Source: an uncultured Acidovorax sp.
GTDB lineage: Bacteria; Pseudomonadota; Gammaproteobacteria; Burkholderiales; Burkholderiaceae_C
Length of the DNA: 64,000 nucleotides
Direction: 5' to 3'
Assembly (NCBI GenBank): GCA_913774955.1
Contig: CAJYKV010000008.1
Span: forward strand, 186,001 to 250,000
Made by a program: the position numbers and the translations under genes. Positions 1 to 9,587 of this stretch are shown here, piece after piece (the first letter of the stretch is position 1; each line of letters starts with the position of its first letter). Below the pieces are notes generated by a model. The model ran no database searches and was not told the origin of the DNA. It was given only the letters and a program-made list of their open reading frames with translations.

Positions 1-2
1 AG

Positions 3-590
3 CACCTGCGCGGTGCGGCCGAGCGCCGGGACGCCATCGCCGCGGCCGTGGCATCCGCCCGCACGACGCGCATCGCCATCGAGGCGGCCGGCCTGGCCGT
101 GCCGCTGGTCACCGGCGCGGGCACCGGCACGCTGGTGCACGAGGCCGCGAGCGGCGTGTACGGCGAGCTGCAGGCCGGTTCGTTCCTGTTCATGGACGCC
201 GACTACGCCGCCAACGAGCGCGAGCCCGCCCAGCCGGCCTTCGAGCATGCGCTGTTCATCAAGACTCAGGTGATCTCCTGCCGCGACACGCACGCGGTGT
301 GCGATGCCGGCCACAAGAGCCATGCGATCGACTCGGGCCTGCCGCAGGTGGCTTTCCTGCCGCCCGAGCGCGCGCTGCGCTATGCCAACGGCGGCGACGA
401 GCACGGCCTGCTGTTCGCGGACGGCGACCGCGCGCGGCTGCCGGCCATCGGCCGCATGCTGTGGCTGGTTCCCGGCCACTGCGATCCGACGGTGAATCTG
501 CACGGCCACCTGATCGGCGTGCGCGGCGGGCTGGCGCACGGCGTGGTGGAACGCATTCTGCGCGTGGATGCGCGCGGCGCCGTGACCTGA
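3..590 (+). CDS. D-threonine aldolase / DSD1-family PLP enzyme, C-terminal part
   Basis: The frame is open to the left edge, so only the last 195 residues are present and the N-terminal PLP barrel with its lysine lies outside the window. What remains matches the C-terminal D-serine-dehydratase-like domain of bacterial D-threonine or 3-hydroxy-D-aspartate aldolases: a central stretch KTQVISCRDTHAVCDAGHKS and, near the end, PGHCDPTVN. In D-threonine aldolases the His and Asp of this HCD triplet bind the divalent metal that acts with PLP. Such enzymes cleave D-beta-hydroxy amino acids to glycine and an aldehyde in the cytoplasm. Exact substrate cannot be told from this part; a D-serine dehydratase is the alternative. 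Confidence 0.8.
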   Translation, partial: HLRGAAERRDAIAAAVASARTTRIAIEAAGLAVPLVTGAGTGTLVHEAASGVYGELQAGSFLFMDADYAANEREPAQPAFEHALFIKTQVISCRDTHAVCDAGHKSHAIDSGLPQVAFLPPERALRYANGGDEHGLLFADGDRARLPAIGRMLWLVPGHCDPTVNLHGHLIGVRGGLAHGVVERILRVDARGAVT

Positions 591-600
591 CGAACGACAA

Positions 601-638
601 GGCGCCGCGGCCCGCCCGACCGGGCAGCCCGCGGCGCC
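601..638. terminator. Hairpin between convergent genes
   Basis: Perfect 10-bp arms GGCGCCGCGG and CCGCGGCGCC flank an 18-base loop. It begins 10 bases after the aldolase stop and lies 19 bases beyond the stop of the convergent collar gene. There is no clear T-run, so it is a likely bidirectional transcript-end hairpin rather than a classic intrinsic terminator. Confidence 0.5.
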
Positions 639-656
639 GTCACCCGTGCCGGCGCG

Positions 657-1268
657 TCAATCCGGACGGGGCGGGAACAGGCCCTGCACGCAGATGATGA
701 AGGACACCGTCAGCGAGGGCTGGACCGTGCTCATCGTGCCGGAGGCCGACACCGGCAAGGCCATGGGCTGCTGCTGCGCAGCCGCCACCGTGACCGTCGC
801 GTTGAACGGCTTGAGGTTCGTGTTGGCGTTGTCGGACGTGTAGACCTTCAAGCTGCCGTTGCCCGCCATGCCCTTGTCCCGCACGACCGTCGGGCCGGGC
901 ACGTCGGTGGTGTTCGCCGCCACCGGCGCGTTGTTCGCAGGCACCTGCACGGACGCCGTGCCGGCCATCGGCGGCAGTTGGTTGGCCGTGATCATGCCGG
1001 CCGCCGCGCCGGTGACCAGGACGGGATGCGATGCCGCGCCCGTGGGGCCCGGGACCGCGTCCACCTGCGCCAGCCCCATCGGCACGCGGTTGCGCAGATC
1101 GGGAAGCTGGAAGGTGGTGCGCCCGTCGCCGCCGAAGCGGTTGCCGAGGATCGCGAAAAGCGCCGGGTTCTGCGTGATGTTCAGCACGGAGCCGTCGCAC
1201 AGGGCCCAGCCGCGCGGCACGAAGGCGGCGGTCCAGAGCAGAACGGTGCCGATATAGGATTCATCCAT
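657..1268 (-). CDS. Tail-collar-domain protein, paralogue 1 (MdpB-like)
   Basis: A 203-residue protein of the phage tail-collar (PF07484) / 'microcystin-dependent protein' family. The collar motif is at the N-terminus: GTVLLWTAAFVPRGWALCDG, then an FGGDGRTTFQLPDLRNRVPMG segment at about residues 42-65. The rest is Ala/Thr/Pro-rich and ends in a short hydrophobic beta-like tail (SFIICVQGLFPPRPD). There is no signal peptide. An AGGGGA Shine-Dalgarno precedes the ATG. It is the last of three same-strand paralogues, 19 bases after the middle one. The function of chromosomal copies is not established to my knowledge; no other phage gene is nearby. Confidence 0.8.
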   Translation of the reverse strand: MDESYIGTVLLWTAAFVPRGWALCDGSVLNITQNPALFAILGNRFGGDGRTTFQLPDLRNRVPMGLAQVDAVPGPTGAASHPVLVTGAAAGMITANQLPPMAGTASVQVPANNAPVAANTTDVPGPTVVRDKGMAGNGSLKVYTSDNANTNLKPFNATVTVAAAQQQPMALPVSASGTMSTVQPSLTVSFIICVQGLFPPRPD

Positions 1269-1287
1269 CGTCGTTCCCCTTTCCGGT

Positions 1288-1899
1288 TCAGGGACGGTCC
1301 GGGTACAGACCCAGCAGGCAGATGATGAAGTTCAGCGTCAGGGAAGGCTGGATCGTGCTCACCTGGCCCGCCAGCGACACCGGCAGCGACAATGGCTGCT
1401 GCGCCGAGCCCGGCGAGATGGTGACCGGCACATCGAAAGGCTTGAGGTTGGTGTTGGCCGCGTCGCTCGTGTAGATCTTCGCGAGGTTGTTGCCGGCCCC
1501 GCCCTTGGCGAACACGCCGGTGGGGCCCGGGGTGTCGGTGAGGTTCGCGGCGACCGGCGCGTTGTTCGCCGGAATCTGCACCGAGGCCGTGCCGGTCAGC
1601 GGCGGTAGTTGGTTGGCCGCGATCATGCCGGTGGCGGCGCCCGTCATGAGGAGGTTCTGCGATGCCGCGCCGGTGGCACCCGGCGCCTGGGAGGCGACCT
1701 GTAGCCCCATCGGCACGCGGTTGCGTAGATCGGGCAGGTTGAAGGTCGTGCGGGCATCGCCGCCATAGCGCACGCCGATGAGCGAATACAGCGCCTGGTA
1801 GTCCATGATCTTCAGCTGCGTGCCGTCGCACAGCGCCCAGTTGCGGGGCACCCAGCTGCCCGCCCACAGCACGATCGTGCCGATATACGCCTCATCCAT
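1288..1899 (-). CDS. Tail-collar-domain protein, paralogue 2 (MdpB-like)
   Basis: A 203-residue paralogue, very similar to its downstream neighbour over the whole length. It has MDEAYIGTIVLWAGSW at the start, WALCDGTQLKI, the YGGDARTTFNLPDLRNRVPMG collar segment, then IPANNAPVAAN and a LNFIICLLGLYPDRP tail. The frame is open much further upstream, but the ATG at 1899 is preceded by GAGGGA at good spacing and aligns with the starts of both paralogues, so it is taken as the start. Probably co-transcribed with paralogue 1. Confidence 0.8.
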   Translation of the reverse strand: MDEAYIGTIVLWAGSWVPRNWALCDGTQLKIMDYQALYSLIGVRYGGDARTTFNLPDLRNRVPMGLQVASQAPGATGAASQNLLMTGAATGMIAANQLPPLTGTASVQIPANNAPVAANLTDTPGPTGVFAKGGAGNNLAKIYTSDAANTNLKPFDVPVTISPGSAQQPLSLPVSLAGQVSTIQPSLTLNFIICLLGLYPDRP

Positions 1900-2054
1900 G
1901 ATTTCCCTCACTTTCGGTTGAACATTGCCTGGAATGGCCCGCGTGCATGCCGCGGGACGCGCCGCGCCCCGGCCCCGGCGGGGCCCTGGCGGATGGTTGC
2001 GACGGAGCGCAGCGCAGCCTCCGGCCGGACCGGACACTGCGCGCGCCTGGCCCC

Positions 2055-2669
2055 TCAGTTGCGGGAGGGGTAGATGCCTTCGGTGGCGATGATGAAGTTC
2101 AGCGTGATGCCCGGCTGCAGCGTGCTCACCGTGACGGGAATGCTCACGGGCGCTGCGGGCGTGCTGGAGGGCTGCGCCGTGAGCACGGGCAGGTCCACGT
2201 CGAAGGGCTTGAGCGTGGTGTCGGCCGCCGTGGCGGTGTAGATCTTCGTGACGGAGTTGCCCGCCATGCCCTTGCCGAGCACGAGGCCGCTGGCCGGCGC
2301 GTTGGTGTCCGCGGTCGCTCCGGCATTCGCCGGAATGGCGACGCTCAGCTTGCCGGTGCCGGCGGCGGTCACCGCATGCGTATGGGGCGGCAGCTGGCTC
2401 GCTGCCAGCATGACGCTGGCGGTGGTGGATGCAGTGGCCGCGCCGCTGGTGACGGCGATGTTCGTGGCGTTCTGCGAGCCCACGGGCACGCGGTTGCGCA
2501 GGTCCGGCAGCGCGAACGTGCTCACGCCGTTGCCGCCGTAGGACGTGCCTATCAGCGAGAACAGCGCCGCGTTCTGCTGGATGCTCAGCAAGGTGCCATC
2601 GCAGATGGCCCAGCCGCGTGGGATCCACGGCGTGGCCCACAGAATGATCTGCCCAAGGATCGGATCCAT
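2055..2669 (-). CDS. Tail-collar-domain protein, paralogue 3 (MdpB-like)
   Basis: The first gene of the collar triplet in transcription order, 204 residues. It begins MDPILGQIILWATPW, followed by GWAICDG and a YGGNGVSTFALPDLRNRVPVG collar motif. It is more diverged from the other two than they are from each other and ends in FIIATEGIYPSRN. A GAGAGGGAA Shine-Dalgarno precedes the ATG. 155 bases separate it from paralogue 2, so that gene may have its own promoter. No signal peptide or membrane segment is visible. Three related small proteins in a row suggest subunits of one hetero-oligomeric fibre, but this is inference. Confidence 0.8.
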   Translation of the reverse strand: MDPILGQIILWATPWIPRGWAICDGTLLSIQQNAALFSLIGTSYGGNGVSTFALPDLRNRVPVGSQNATNIAVTSGAATASTTASVMLAASQLPPHTHAVTAAGTGKLSVAIPANAGATADTNAPASGLVLGKGMAGNSVTKIYTATAADTTLKPFDVDLPVLTAQPSSTPAAPVSIPVTVSTLQPGITLNFIIATEGIYPSRN

Positions 2670-2901
2670 CGTAATTCCCTCTCGTCCGTTCGTTGATTGC
2701 TACTTGCGGCCAGCCTTAGCGCAATGCATGGTTTTCGATGCAGTGCATAGCGACTGGTTATCGCAGTAGACACCAAGCCCATGTCAAAACGCACGGGATT
2801 TCCCCGAATGACGCCTTGCGGCAACACCCGGAATGGAACGCTTGCGGCCTCCTCCGCCAGGCGCCAAGATGGAAGGCGGACACCGCAGTGCCCGCCGCGG
2901 C

Positions 2902-3975
2902 TCAGGCGGCCGGCAGTCCGCCGAACAGGTCGGAGTGCTGGCGGGTGGGCGCCACGCCCAGGTGCCGGAACGCCGCCAGCGTGGCGATGCGGCCTCGCGG
3001 CGTGCGCTGCAGGTAGCCCTGCTGGATCAGGTAGGGCTCGATCACGTCCTCGATGGTGCCGGGCTCCTCGCCGATGCTCGCGGCGATGTTGTCCAGCCCC
3101 ACGGGCCCGCCGTCGAAGCGGTGCACCACGGCTTCCAGCAGCTTGCGGTCCATCACGTCGAAACCCTGCGGATCCACGTCCAGCATGGCGAGCGCGCGCT
3201 CGGCGATGTCCTGCGTGATGCGGCCGTCGCCCTTCACGTCGGCATAGTCGCGCACGCGGCGCAGCAGCCGGTTGGCGATGCGCGGTGTGCCGCGCGAGCG
3301 GCGCGCGATCTCGAACGCCCCTTCCGCGTCGATCGGGGCCTGCAGCAGCCCGGCCGAACGCCGCACGATGCGCGCGAGCTCATCGGGCGTGTAGAACTCC
3401 AGCCGCGCGACGATGCCGAAGCGGTCGCGCAGTGGGTTGGTGAGCATGCCGGCGCGGGTGGTGGCGCCGACCAGCGTGAAGGGCTGCAGGTCGAGCTTGA
3501 TGCTGCGCGCGGCCGGCCCCTCGCCGATCATGATGTCGATCTGGTAGTCCTCCAGCGCGGGGTAGAGGATTTCCTCCACCACCGGCGAGAGGCGGTGGAT
3601 CTCGTCGATGAAGAGGACGTCGTTCTTCTCGAGGTTGGTGAGCAGCGCCGCCAGGTCCTTGGGCTTTTCCAGCACCGGGCCGCTGGTCTGGCGCAGGTTC
3701 ACCCCCAGCTCCGCCGCGATGATGTGGCTGAGCGTGGTCTTGCCCAGCCCGGGCGGGCCGAACAGCAGCACGTGGTCCAGCGCCTCCTCGCGCTTGCGCG
3801 CGGCCCCGATGAAGATCTCCAGCTGCTCGCGCGCCTTCGCCTGCCCGACGTACTCCTGCAGCAGCTTGGGCCGCAGCGCGCGCTCCAGCGCCTCCTCCTG
3901 CGGGGAGGCGGGGGCGGCGGACACCACCCGCTTGGGTGGTGGCACGGGGGCGAAATCGTCGGTCTGGATGCTCAT
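2902..3975 (-). CDS. ruvB: Holliday junction branch-migration ATPase RuvB
   Basis: A 357-residue AAA+ motor of the RuvABC resolvasome, which rings DNA on both sides of RuvA and pumps it through the junction during recombination repair. Visible motifs are Walker A GPPGLGKT at about residues 73-80, Walker [11 protein letters not shown], sensor-1 GATTRAG and the C-terminal winged helix ([18 protein letters not shown]). Length is normal for the family. It lies downstream of ruvA on the same strand but is separated from it by the serine-protease gene, so the usual ruvAB operon is interrupted. Confidence 0.97.
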   Translation of the reverse strand: MSIQTDDFAPVPPPKRVVSAAPASPQEEALERALRPKLLQEYVGQAKAREQLEIFIGAARKREEALDHVLLFGPPGLGKTTLSHIIAAELGVNLRQTSGPVLEKPKDLAALLTNLEKNDVLFIDEIHRLSPVVEEILYPALEDYQIDIMIGEGPAARSIKLDLQPFTLVGATTRAGMLTNPLRDRFGIVARLEFYTPDELARIVRRSAGLLQAPIDAEGAFEIARRSRGTPRIANRLLRRVRDYADVKGDGRITQDIAERALAMLDVDPQGFDVMDRKLLEAVVHRFDGGPVGLDNIAASIGEEPGTIEDVIEPYLIQQGYLQRTPRGRIATLAAFRHLGVAPTRQHSDLFGGLPAA

Positions 3976-4018
3976 GGGTGCGGAAAGCGGGGAGGAAAGG
4001 CCAAGCGCCGCCGGACCG

Positions 4019-5959
4019 TCAGTTCGTCCAGGCGTAGTACACCGGGCCTTCGTACTTGAAGACCGGGTAGGTCGCGATCACGAAATCGCGCTCGCCCTGG
4101 CTGATCGTGTAGAAGTGCGTGCCGGTTTTCGTATTGAAGAAGCGGTACATCGCCGTGGCGCCGTTGCCGGCCGCCGTCTGGGCATACCACGCGGGGCCTT
4201 CGTACTGGAACGCCGGGTAGGTGGCGCGCACGAAATCGCGCTCGCCGGCATCGATGGTATAGAAGTGCGCGCCCGTCGAGGTGTTGAAGAAGCGGTAGAC
4301 CGCGTTCTGGCCCGCCGTCGGGCTGCCGTAGGCATAGAAGACCACGCCTTCGTAGCTGAACGCCGGGTAGGTCTGCTGCACGAAGTCGCGCTCACCGGCG
4401 CTGGACGTATAGAAATGCGCGCCCGTGCTGCCGTTGAAGAAGCGGTAGACGGCGGTGCGGCCGTTCGTGCCAACGACGGCCGGCGAGAGCCACTGCTGCA
4501 GCGCCGCGCCGTAGGCGACGTCGAAACGGCCGTAGTAATCGGAGCCGTTGCGTGCGGTGCAGGTGACGCTGCCGCCGTAGAGGGTGCCGACCAGCGCGCC
4601 GTTCACGAAGAGGCCGGAGCCGCTGCTGCCGCCCTCGGTCACGCCGTCGGTCCAGCCGACGCGGTAGTAGTTGCCCGATGTGCCGCTGCAGGAGAAGCTG
4701 GTGCTCGAATCGCTCAGTGCGCTGCAGGAGCTCAGCGACGTGATGGAGCCGAACGAGATCTTCTGCAGATCACCCCGGGGATGGTGGATGCCCACCGCCG
4801 CGCTGCCGAGGGGCTGCGCACCGGCGTTCCACGCGGCGAACACGGCGCCGGCCGGCGGCGTCTCGTTGAGCCGCACGAACAGCGTGTCGGTGCTGGAGTT
4901 GGCGTACAGCAGCGTGGCGCCGCCGGTGCGCGCCGTGGCGCTGGCCGACAGCGTGCGGCTGTTGCAGCTCGGCGAGCGGTAGAACCAGTCCGTGCGCAGC
5001 GTGGAGGCCACGGTCTGCGACGAGAAGCAGTGGTTGGCCGAGACGAAGTACGGCGTGCGCGTGCCGTCGCGGTCGTTCAGCAGCGTGCCCGTGCAGACGT
5101 AGGCGTTGCCGTCGGGCCGCACGAACACCATGCGCGCCACGGCATTGCGCTGGCTGGCGTAGGTGTCGTAGCAGGTGGAGTCGAGGTTGCAGGTGCCCGA
5201 TTCGTTGATCTTGGCCTGCTCGCCGTCGTCGGCCGAGGGCAGGGACAGATCGGTGTAGATGTGCGAGACCCGCGGGATCGCGATGCTCAGGGCGCTGGCG
5301 GGCGTGCCGGGCGGCAGCTCGATCTCGAGCGTGGCCTCGTCGCCGCCGGCATCGGGCGTCCACCAGGTGCGGGCTGCGTCCGAGGTGTCGCCGGCCGCGA
5401 TGTTGCGGTCGATCGACTGCAGCACTTCCTGGCCGGAGATCTCATAGACCGCGGAGGGGCGGTCCTGGCGGTAGACGCGCAGCTGCGCTCCGCCCGGCAG
5501 GGCACGCACCAGCACGCCCAGGCGCAGGCCATGGGCCTCCTGCGCCGAGACGCTGATCGCGGCGACGCGGCCGCCGGCCGCGGTGGGCGTCCATTGCAGC
5601 TGGGCCGACAGCTCGGCGGGCGTGGCCGTGGCGGCCACCGCGCGCACGCTGCCGATCTGGCGGGCGCCGACGCCCGGCGCGGCGGCGTCGCTGCGCGACT
5701 CCAGCAGCGCACCCAGTGCCACGCGGGCCGGCAGCACCGGCGGGCGCGCGCCCAGGTCCTTCACGCGGACGGTGTCCTGCGCAGCCGTGGCGGGCTGCTC
5801 GAGCGAACCCACGCTCCACACCACCGCCCGTGCCGCAGCCGGGGCGGGCGTGGCCGCGGCGGCTGCCGTGTCCGCTCCGCCGCCTCCGCCGCAGGCCGCC
5901 AGAAGCGCCGCGGCGCCCAGCAGAATCACCGATCGAATGCTTGCCCGCCTGAAATCCAT
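4019..5959 (-). CDS. Secreted trypsin-like serine protease lipoprotein with three DUF5648-type repeats
   Basis: A 646-residue exported protein. The start at 5959 (MDFRRAS) is chosen because AGGAGG sits 6 bases upstream; an upstream in-frame ATG lies directly on that site. The signal peptide ends in a lipobox LLAAC followed by glycines, so a lipoprotein is likely. The middle is an S1-type domain with His in VSANHCF (about residue 311), Asp in SSTDTLFV (about 357) and Ser in TEGGSSGSG (about 445), resembling lysyl-endopeptidase-like proteases. The C-terminus (about 505-646) holds three repeats of roughly 46 residues, each with YRFFN, TG(A/T)HFYT, GERDFV and TYPxFxYEG, as in DUF5648 surface modules. 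It lies 43 bases upstream of ruvB. Role unknown; extracellular or surface proteolysis is likely. Confidence 0.85.
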   Translation of the reverse strand: MDFRRASIRSVILLGAAALLAACGGGGGADTAAAAATPAPAAARAVVWSVGSLEQPATAAQDTVRVKDLGARPPVLPARVALGALLESRSDAAAPGVGARQIGSVRAVAATATPAELSAQLQWTPTAAGGRVAAISVSAQEAHGLRLGVLVRALPGGAQLRVYRQDRPSAVYEISGQEVLQSIDRNIAAGDTSDAARTWWTPDAGGDEATLEIELPPGTPASALSIAIPRVSHIYTDLSLPSADDGEQAKINESGTCNLDSTCYDTYASQRNAVARMVFVRPDGNAYVCTGTLLNDRDGTRTPYFVSANHCFSSQTVASTLRTDWFYRSPSCNSRTLSASATARTGGATLLYANSSTDTLFVRLNETPPAGAVFAAWNAGAQPLGSAAVGIHHPRGDLQKISFGSITSLSSCSALSDSSTSFSCSGTSGNYYRVGWTDGVTEGGSSGSGLFVNGALVGTLYGGSVTCTARNGSDYYGRFDVAYGAALQQWLSPAVVGTNGRTAVYRFFNGSTGAHFYTSSAGERDFVQQTYPAFSYEGVVFYAYGSPTAGQNAVYRFFNTSTGAHFYTIDAGERDFVRATYPAFQYEGPAWYAQTAAGNGATAMYRFFNTKTGTHFYTISQGERDFVIATYPVFKYEGPVYYAWTN

Positions 5960-6059
5960 GGCCATCCTCCTGTTGTACTGCGGCGGGCACCATGCACCGC
6001 CTTGACCCGACAATGTGCCACGGCCGCGTTGCAGTGCGGCCGGGCCCTCCGGTTTTTCC

Positions 6060-6632
6060 TCACTTCGCCAGCGCCTTGAGCGCCAGCTTGATGCCGTCGC
6101 TGACGCCCACGTCCTTGGGCAGCGCCTTCAGCGCGGCGGTACCTTCCTTGTCGTTGTAGCCCAGGGCCAGCAACGCCTGCAGGATGTCGGCCTGCGCGTC
6201 GTTCGCGGCCTCGTGACGCACGCCGATGTCGACGCCCAGCTTGCCCTTGAGCTCCAGCAAGAGCCGCTCCGCGGTCTTCTTGCCGATGCCCGGCACCTTC
6301 ACGAGCCGGCCGCTCTCCTGCAGCGACACCGCCTGCGCGAGGTCGTCCACGCCCATGCCCGAGAGGATGGACAGCGCCGTGCGCGGCCCCACGCCCGAGA
6401 TCTTGATGAGCTCCCGGAAGGCCTGGCGCTCCGGCGCGCTGCCGAAACCATAGAGCAGTTGCGCATCCTCGCGTACGATGAACTGCGTGAGCAGCTGCAC
6501 GCGCTCGCCCACGGCGGGCAGGTGGTAGAAAGTGCTCATCGGCACCTGCACCTCGTAGCCCACGCCATGGCAGTCCACCAGCACCTCGGGCGGGTTTTTC
6601 TCCAGCAACGTGCCGGTGAGTTTGCCTATCAT
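6060..6632 (-). CDS. ruvA: Holliday junction DNA-binding protein RuvA
   Basis: The 190-residue junction-recognition subunit of the RuvAB complex. It opens [20 protein letters not shown] (OB fold), has tandem helix-hairpin-helix motifs around [16 protein letters not shown] and [21 protein letters not shown], and a C-terminal domain with the LGY segment that contacts RuvB. The frame is open far upstream; the ATG at 6632 gives the canonical RuvA N-terminus. It is divergent from phoH with only 48 bases between the starts. Confidence 0.96.
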   Translation of the reverse strand: MIGKLTGTLLEKNPPEVLVDCHGVGYEVQVPMSTFYHLPAVGERVQLLTQFIVREDAQLLYGFGSAPERQAFRELIKISGVGPRTALSILSGMGVDDLAQAVSLQESGRLVKVPGIGKKTAERLLLELKGKLGVDIGVRHEAANDAQADILQALLALGYNDKEGTAALKALPKDVGVSDGIKLALKALAK

Positions 6633-6680
6633 CTTCGTCCTGTCTTTTCGTCCTGCCGACGTCCAACCGGAATTATCCGC

Positions 6681-7631
<951 letters not shown>

Positions 7632-7665
7632 CCGACGAATCGCTACAGATAAAAGAGCGTCCAAC

Positions 7666-7743
7666 GAACCCCTTCCGGCGCCGTTGACGCACCTTGTCAT
7701 TAGGGCGTGGACTGCCTGCGATGCAGCGCTTCGCCAGAACCGC
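7666..7743 (+). repeat. Dispersed repeat, copy A (after phoH)
   Basis: An approximately 78-base element starting GAACCCCTTCCGGCGCCGTT and ending in a core GCCTGCGATGCAGCGCTTCGC plus CAGAACCGC. It closely matches copy C downstream of ybeY and shares its core with copy B just upstream of ybeY. Copies A and B bracket the accessory locus between phoH and ybeY. Confidence 0.7.
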
Positions 7744-7761
7744 GGCGACGAGACCGCTTCC

Positions 7762-7830
7762 TCACCACTCCAGCGCGATCGGAAACGAAAGGCGCACGCG
7801 GTGCACTGGGCGCCTATCGGGGACGGTCAT
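7762..7830 (-). pseudogene. Remnant of the DUF6402-like gene's 3' end (second remnant)
   Basis: Read on the minus strand this 22-codon frame is [20 protein letters not shown] then EW and a stop. The last residues of the intact DUF6402-like protein are MVVSDVHRVRLAFPITLEW. The match and the identical terminal EW-stop show a displaced copy of the gene's C-terminal tip. Its ATG overlaps the stop of the preceding small gene by ATGA, the kind of junction expected if a swapped C-terminal module followed an immunity gene. Confidence 0.75.
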
Positions 7831-8246
7831 GCCGGAGGCTCCGCATTGGGGCAACCCGGTATCTGCCCCGCCTCCGTGCATTCCTGCGGGACGTTCTCGA
7901 AGACAAGCTCCTTGCCCACATAGACTTTGCTGGCTTGCACGGGCGGGTCGAGCTGCCAGCGGATCTCACGGCCGGCCGCAAGGTCGACCACCTGGCTTTC
8001 CCTCAGCCGCTCCCGGGGATCGATCCGGTAGAGGCGGACGACGGACGGAACCTTCTGGTCGCGGTGCACGATGCGCTGCCACGGCGATGCGTGGTAGATC
8101 TCCAGCCGATACACATAGTGGGGGCTGTTGTAGCTGTTGAACAGCGTCGGCGTGGTCATATACCAGCCCAGCGCCACGCAGGCATCCAGCGCCAGGCACC
8201 AGACGATGCAGGACACGCTCTTGAGTCGGGGCAGTTTCATCGGCAC
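7827..8246 (-). CDS. Small membrane-anchored protein, candidate orphan immunity (paralogue 1)
   Basis: A 139-residue protein with basic N-terminus MPMKLPRLKS, one hydrophobic segment (about residues 11-30, VSCIVWCLALDACVALGW) and a periplasm-facing soluble domain. That domain contains YRLEIYHASPWQRIVHRDQK, WQLDPPVQ and a C-terminal ENVPQEC motif. It is about half identical to the next gene upstream. A second start six bases in (MKLPRL) is equally possible. The sequence just before its start still encodes RLAFPIT, a relic of the DUF6402-like C-terminus. I do not know the family. Its placement behind a toxin-tip relic suggests a spare immunity gene. Confidence 0.6.
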   Translation of the reverse strand: MPMKLPRLKSVSCIVWCLALDACVALGWYMTTPTLFNSYNSPHYVYRLEIYHASPWQRIVHRDQKVPSVVRLYRIDPRERLRESQVVDLAAGREIRWQLDPPVQASKVYVGKELVFENVPQECTEAGQIPGCPNAEPPA

Positions 8247-8271
8247 TCGGGCGTGATCGGGAACGCGAGGC
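8236..8271 (-). pseudogene. Remnant of the DUF6402-like gene's 3' end (first remnant)
   Basis: Between the two paralogous small genes the minus strand reads RLAFPITPEC and a late stop, against RLAFPITLEW-stop in the intact gene. Nucleotide identity is near complete over CGCCTCGCGTTCCCGATCACGC's central part. This dates the small-gene duplication as having carried along the end of the upstream gene. Confidence 0.7.
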
Positions 8272-8295
8272 GCTCAGGACGCTTGGCGAAAGTGT

Positions 8296-8712
8296 TCATT
8301 CCGCAGGCTGGGTGCGGGGGCAACTCGGTATCCGCGCCGCCCCCGTGCATTCCGGTGGGATGTTTTCGAACATGACGCTCCCGGCATAGACCGTATTGAA
8401 TTGCACGGGCGGATCAAGATGCCAACTGACGTCGCCGCCGCCGATGAGATCGACCACCTCGCTTTCTCCCAGCAGTTCTCTGGGCTCGACCCGGTACAGG
8501 CGGAAGATGGCCGGGTACTTCTGGTCGTAATGCACGATGCGCTGCCACGGCGATGCGTGATAAGTCTCCAGCCGGTAGACATCATGGGGGCTGTTGTCGA
8601 TGGCGAAAAGCGTCGGCCGGGTCGCATACCAGCCCAGCGCCACGCAGGCATGTAGCGCCAGGCACCAGACGATGCAAGGCACATTCCTGAGTCGGGACAG
8701 TTTCATCACCAT
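8296..8712 (-). CDS. Small membrane-anchored protein, candidate immunity for the DUF6402-like gene (paralogue 2)
   Basis: A 138-residue protein (MVMKLSRLRNVPCIVW...) with one N-terminal hydrophobic segment and a soluble domain sharing YRLETYHASPWQRIVHYDQK, WHLDPPVQF and ENIPPEC with paralogue 1. The start at 8712 overlaps the upstream stop (ATGGTGA); a second ATG at 8706 would give a TGATG junction. Either way translation is coupled to the DUF6402-like gene. Topology suggests an inner-membrane protein with its body in the periplasm. Function unknown; immunity to its upstream neighbour is the most economical reading. Confidence 0.6.
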   Translation of the reverse strand: MVMKLSRLRNVPCIVWCLALHACVALGWYATRPTLFAIDNSPHDVYRLETYHASPWQRIVHYDQKYPAIFRLYRVEPRELLGESEVVDLIGGGDVSWHLDPPVQFNTVYAGSVMFENIPPECTGAARIPSCPRTQPAE

Positions 8713-9587
8713 TCCAGCGTGATCGGGAACGCGAGGCGCACGCGATGTACGTCGGAGACGACCATGAAATCCCCACCCCGACCATGCAGGGCGCGCCATT
8801 GCCGGAAATGCCGGTTCTGCACCAGATAGCTCTGGCGGCCCGCATCGTCGGCATCGGCGTACATCCACTGCTCGTCGAGGGGAATGCCCATAGCGGACCG
8901 GGGGGAACGCTTCACGCCGAGAGGCCCCCAGAAGCCCAGCGGCTGAGACGGGAAGGAATCGTCGTTGAAGTCATAAGAGTCGCGCAGGTAGAAGGCCAGT
9001 TCGTCGATCGCGATGGACACCTTGCCGCGCCCCTTGGGCGTCACCAAGCCTGACACCGCGATTTTGAGGGTCGCCTCGCCCATGGCGCCGTAGAAGTCGT
9101 CCAGGGGGTCGCCAAATCGACCTACGTTCAGAAAATTCACCTGGCAGGTGTCGTCCAGGATCTTGGCTGGCTGGTTCAGATCGCCAAAGCGCCAGGGCGG
9201 GGTTTTACCTAGCGTCTGCTGTTCAACCCGTTTTTTTAGCTCCACCATCCCCGCAGGGCTGTTCCATCGCGCCTGCAATTGGGACACGGCGGTCCGCACA
9301 CGGGAAAAGCCCAAGGCCCAGCCCATGGTGACCACGTTTTCTTCCAATTGCGAGACAGGCAACTGGTGTAGCTTGTTTGGCGACTTGCTGATTTTGATCG
9401 GCAGGCTGATCGCAAATCCCACACCCCTGAACCACCGCTCCATCAGCGCCGCCGCCACCGGCCATCCCAGTTGCGAGTGCATCACACCCGGAATCTCATC
9501 GAGCCGGAAGCGCCGGACCTTAGGCGGTAGTTTCTTTTCGAGTGCCGCGCGGAGCTTTTCTCTATCGACCTGAACAACAGGGTCCAT
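8706..9587 (-). CDS. DUF6402-like protein, candidate polymorphic toxin or effector
   Basis: A 293-residue soluble protein without signal peptide or membrane segment. The ATG at 9587 (MDPVVQVDREKL) is preceded by GGAGAGGGAAGG; a GTG one codon earlier is possible. Recognisable parts are LGWPVAAALMERWF at about residues 42-55, WRFGDLNQPAKILDDTCQVNFLNVGRFG in the middle, and IDELAFYLRDSYDFNDD with QPLGFWG towards the end. These resemble DUF6402 proteins of Burkholderiales as I remember them. The C-terminal tip recurs as relics downstream. Base composition is lower in GC than the flanking phoH and ybeY. Biochemical activity unknown. Confidence 0.65.
   Translation of the reverse strand: MDPVVQVDREKLRAALEKKLPPKVRRFRLDEIPGVMHSQLGWPVAAALMERWFRGVGFAISLPIKISKSPNKLHQLPVSQLEENVVTMGWALGFSRVRTAVSQLQARWNSPAGMVELKKRVEQQTLGKTPPWRFGDLNQPAKILDDTCQVNFLNVGRFGDPLDDFYGAMGEATLKIAVSGLVTPKGRGKVSIAIDELAFYLRDSYDFNDDSFPSQPLGFWGPLGVKRSPRSAMGIPLDEQWMYADADDAGRQSYLVQNRHFRQWRALHGRGGDFMVVSDVHRVRLAFPITLEW

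Noticed and set aside
657-2669. Prophage or tailocin remnant
   Set aside because: Only collar-domain proteins are present; no other phage gene, attachment site or integrase was seen, so calling a prophage would go beyond the evidence.
3608-6079. An 823-codon open frame opposite ruvB and the protease gene
   Set aside because: It is antisense to two well-supported genes and its translation is Arg/Ala/Gly-rich with no domain, as expected for the opposite strand of GC-rich codons.
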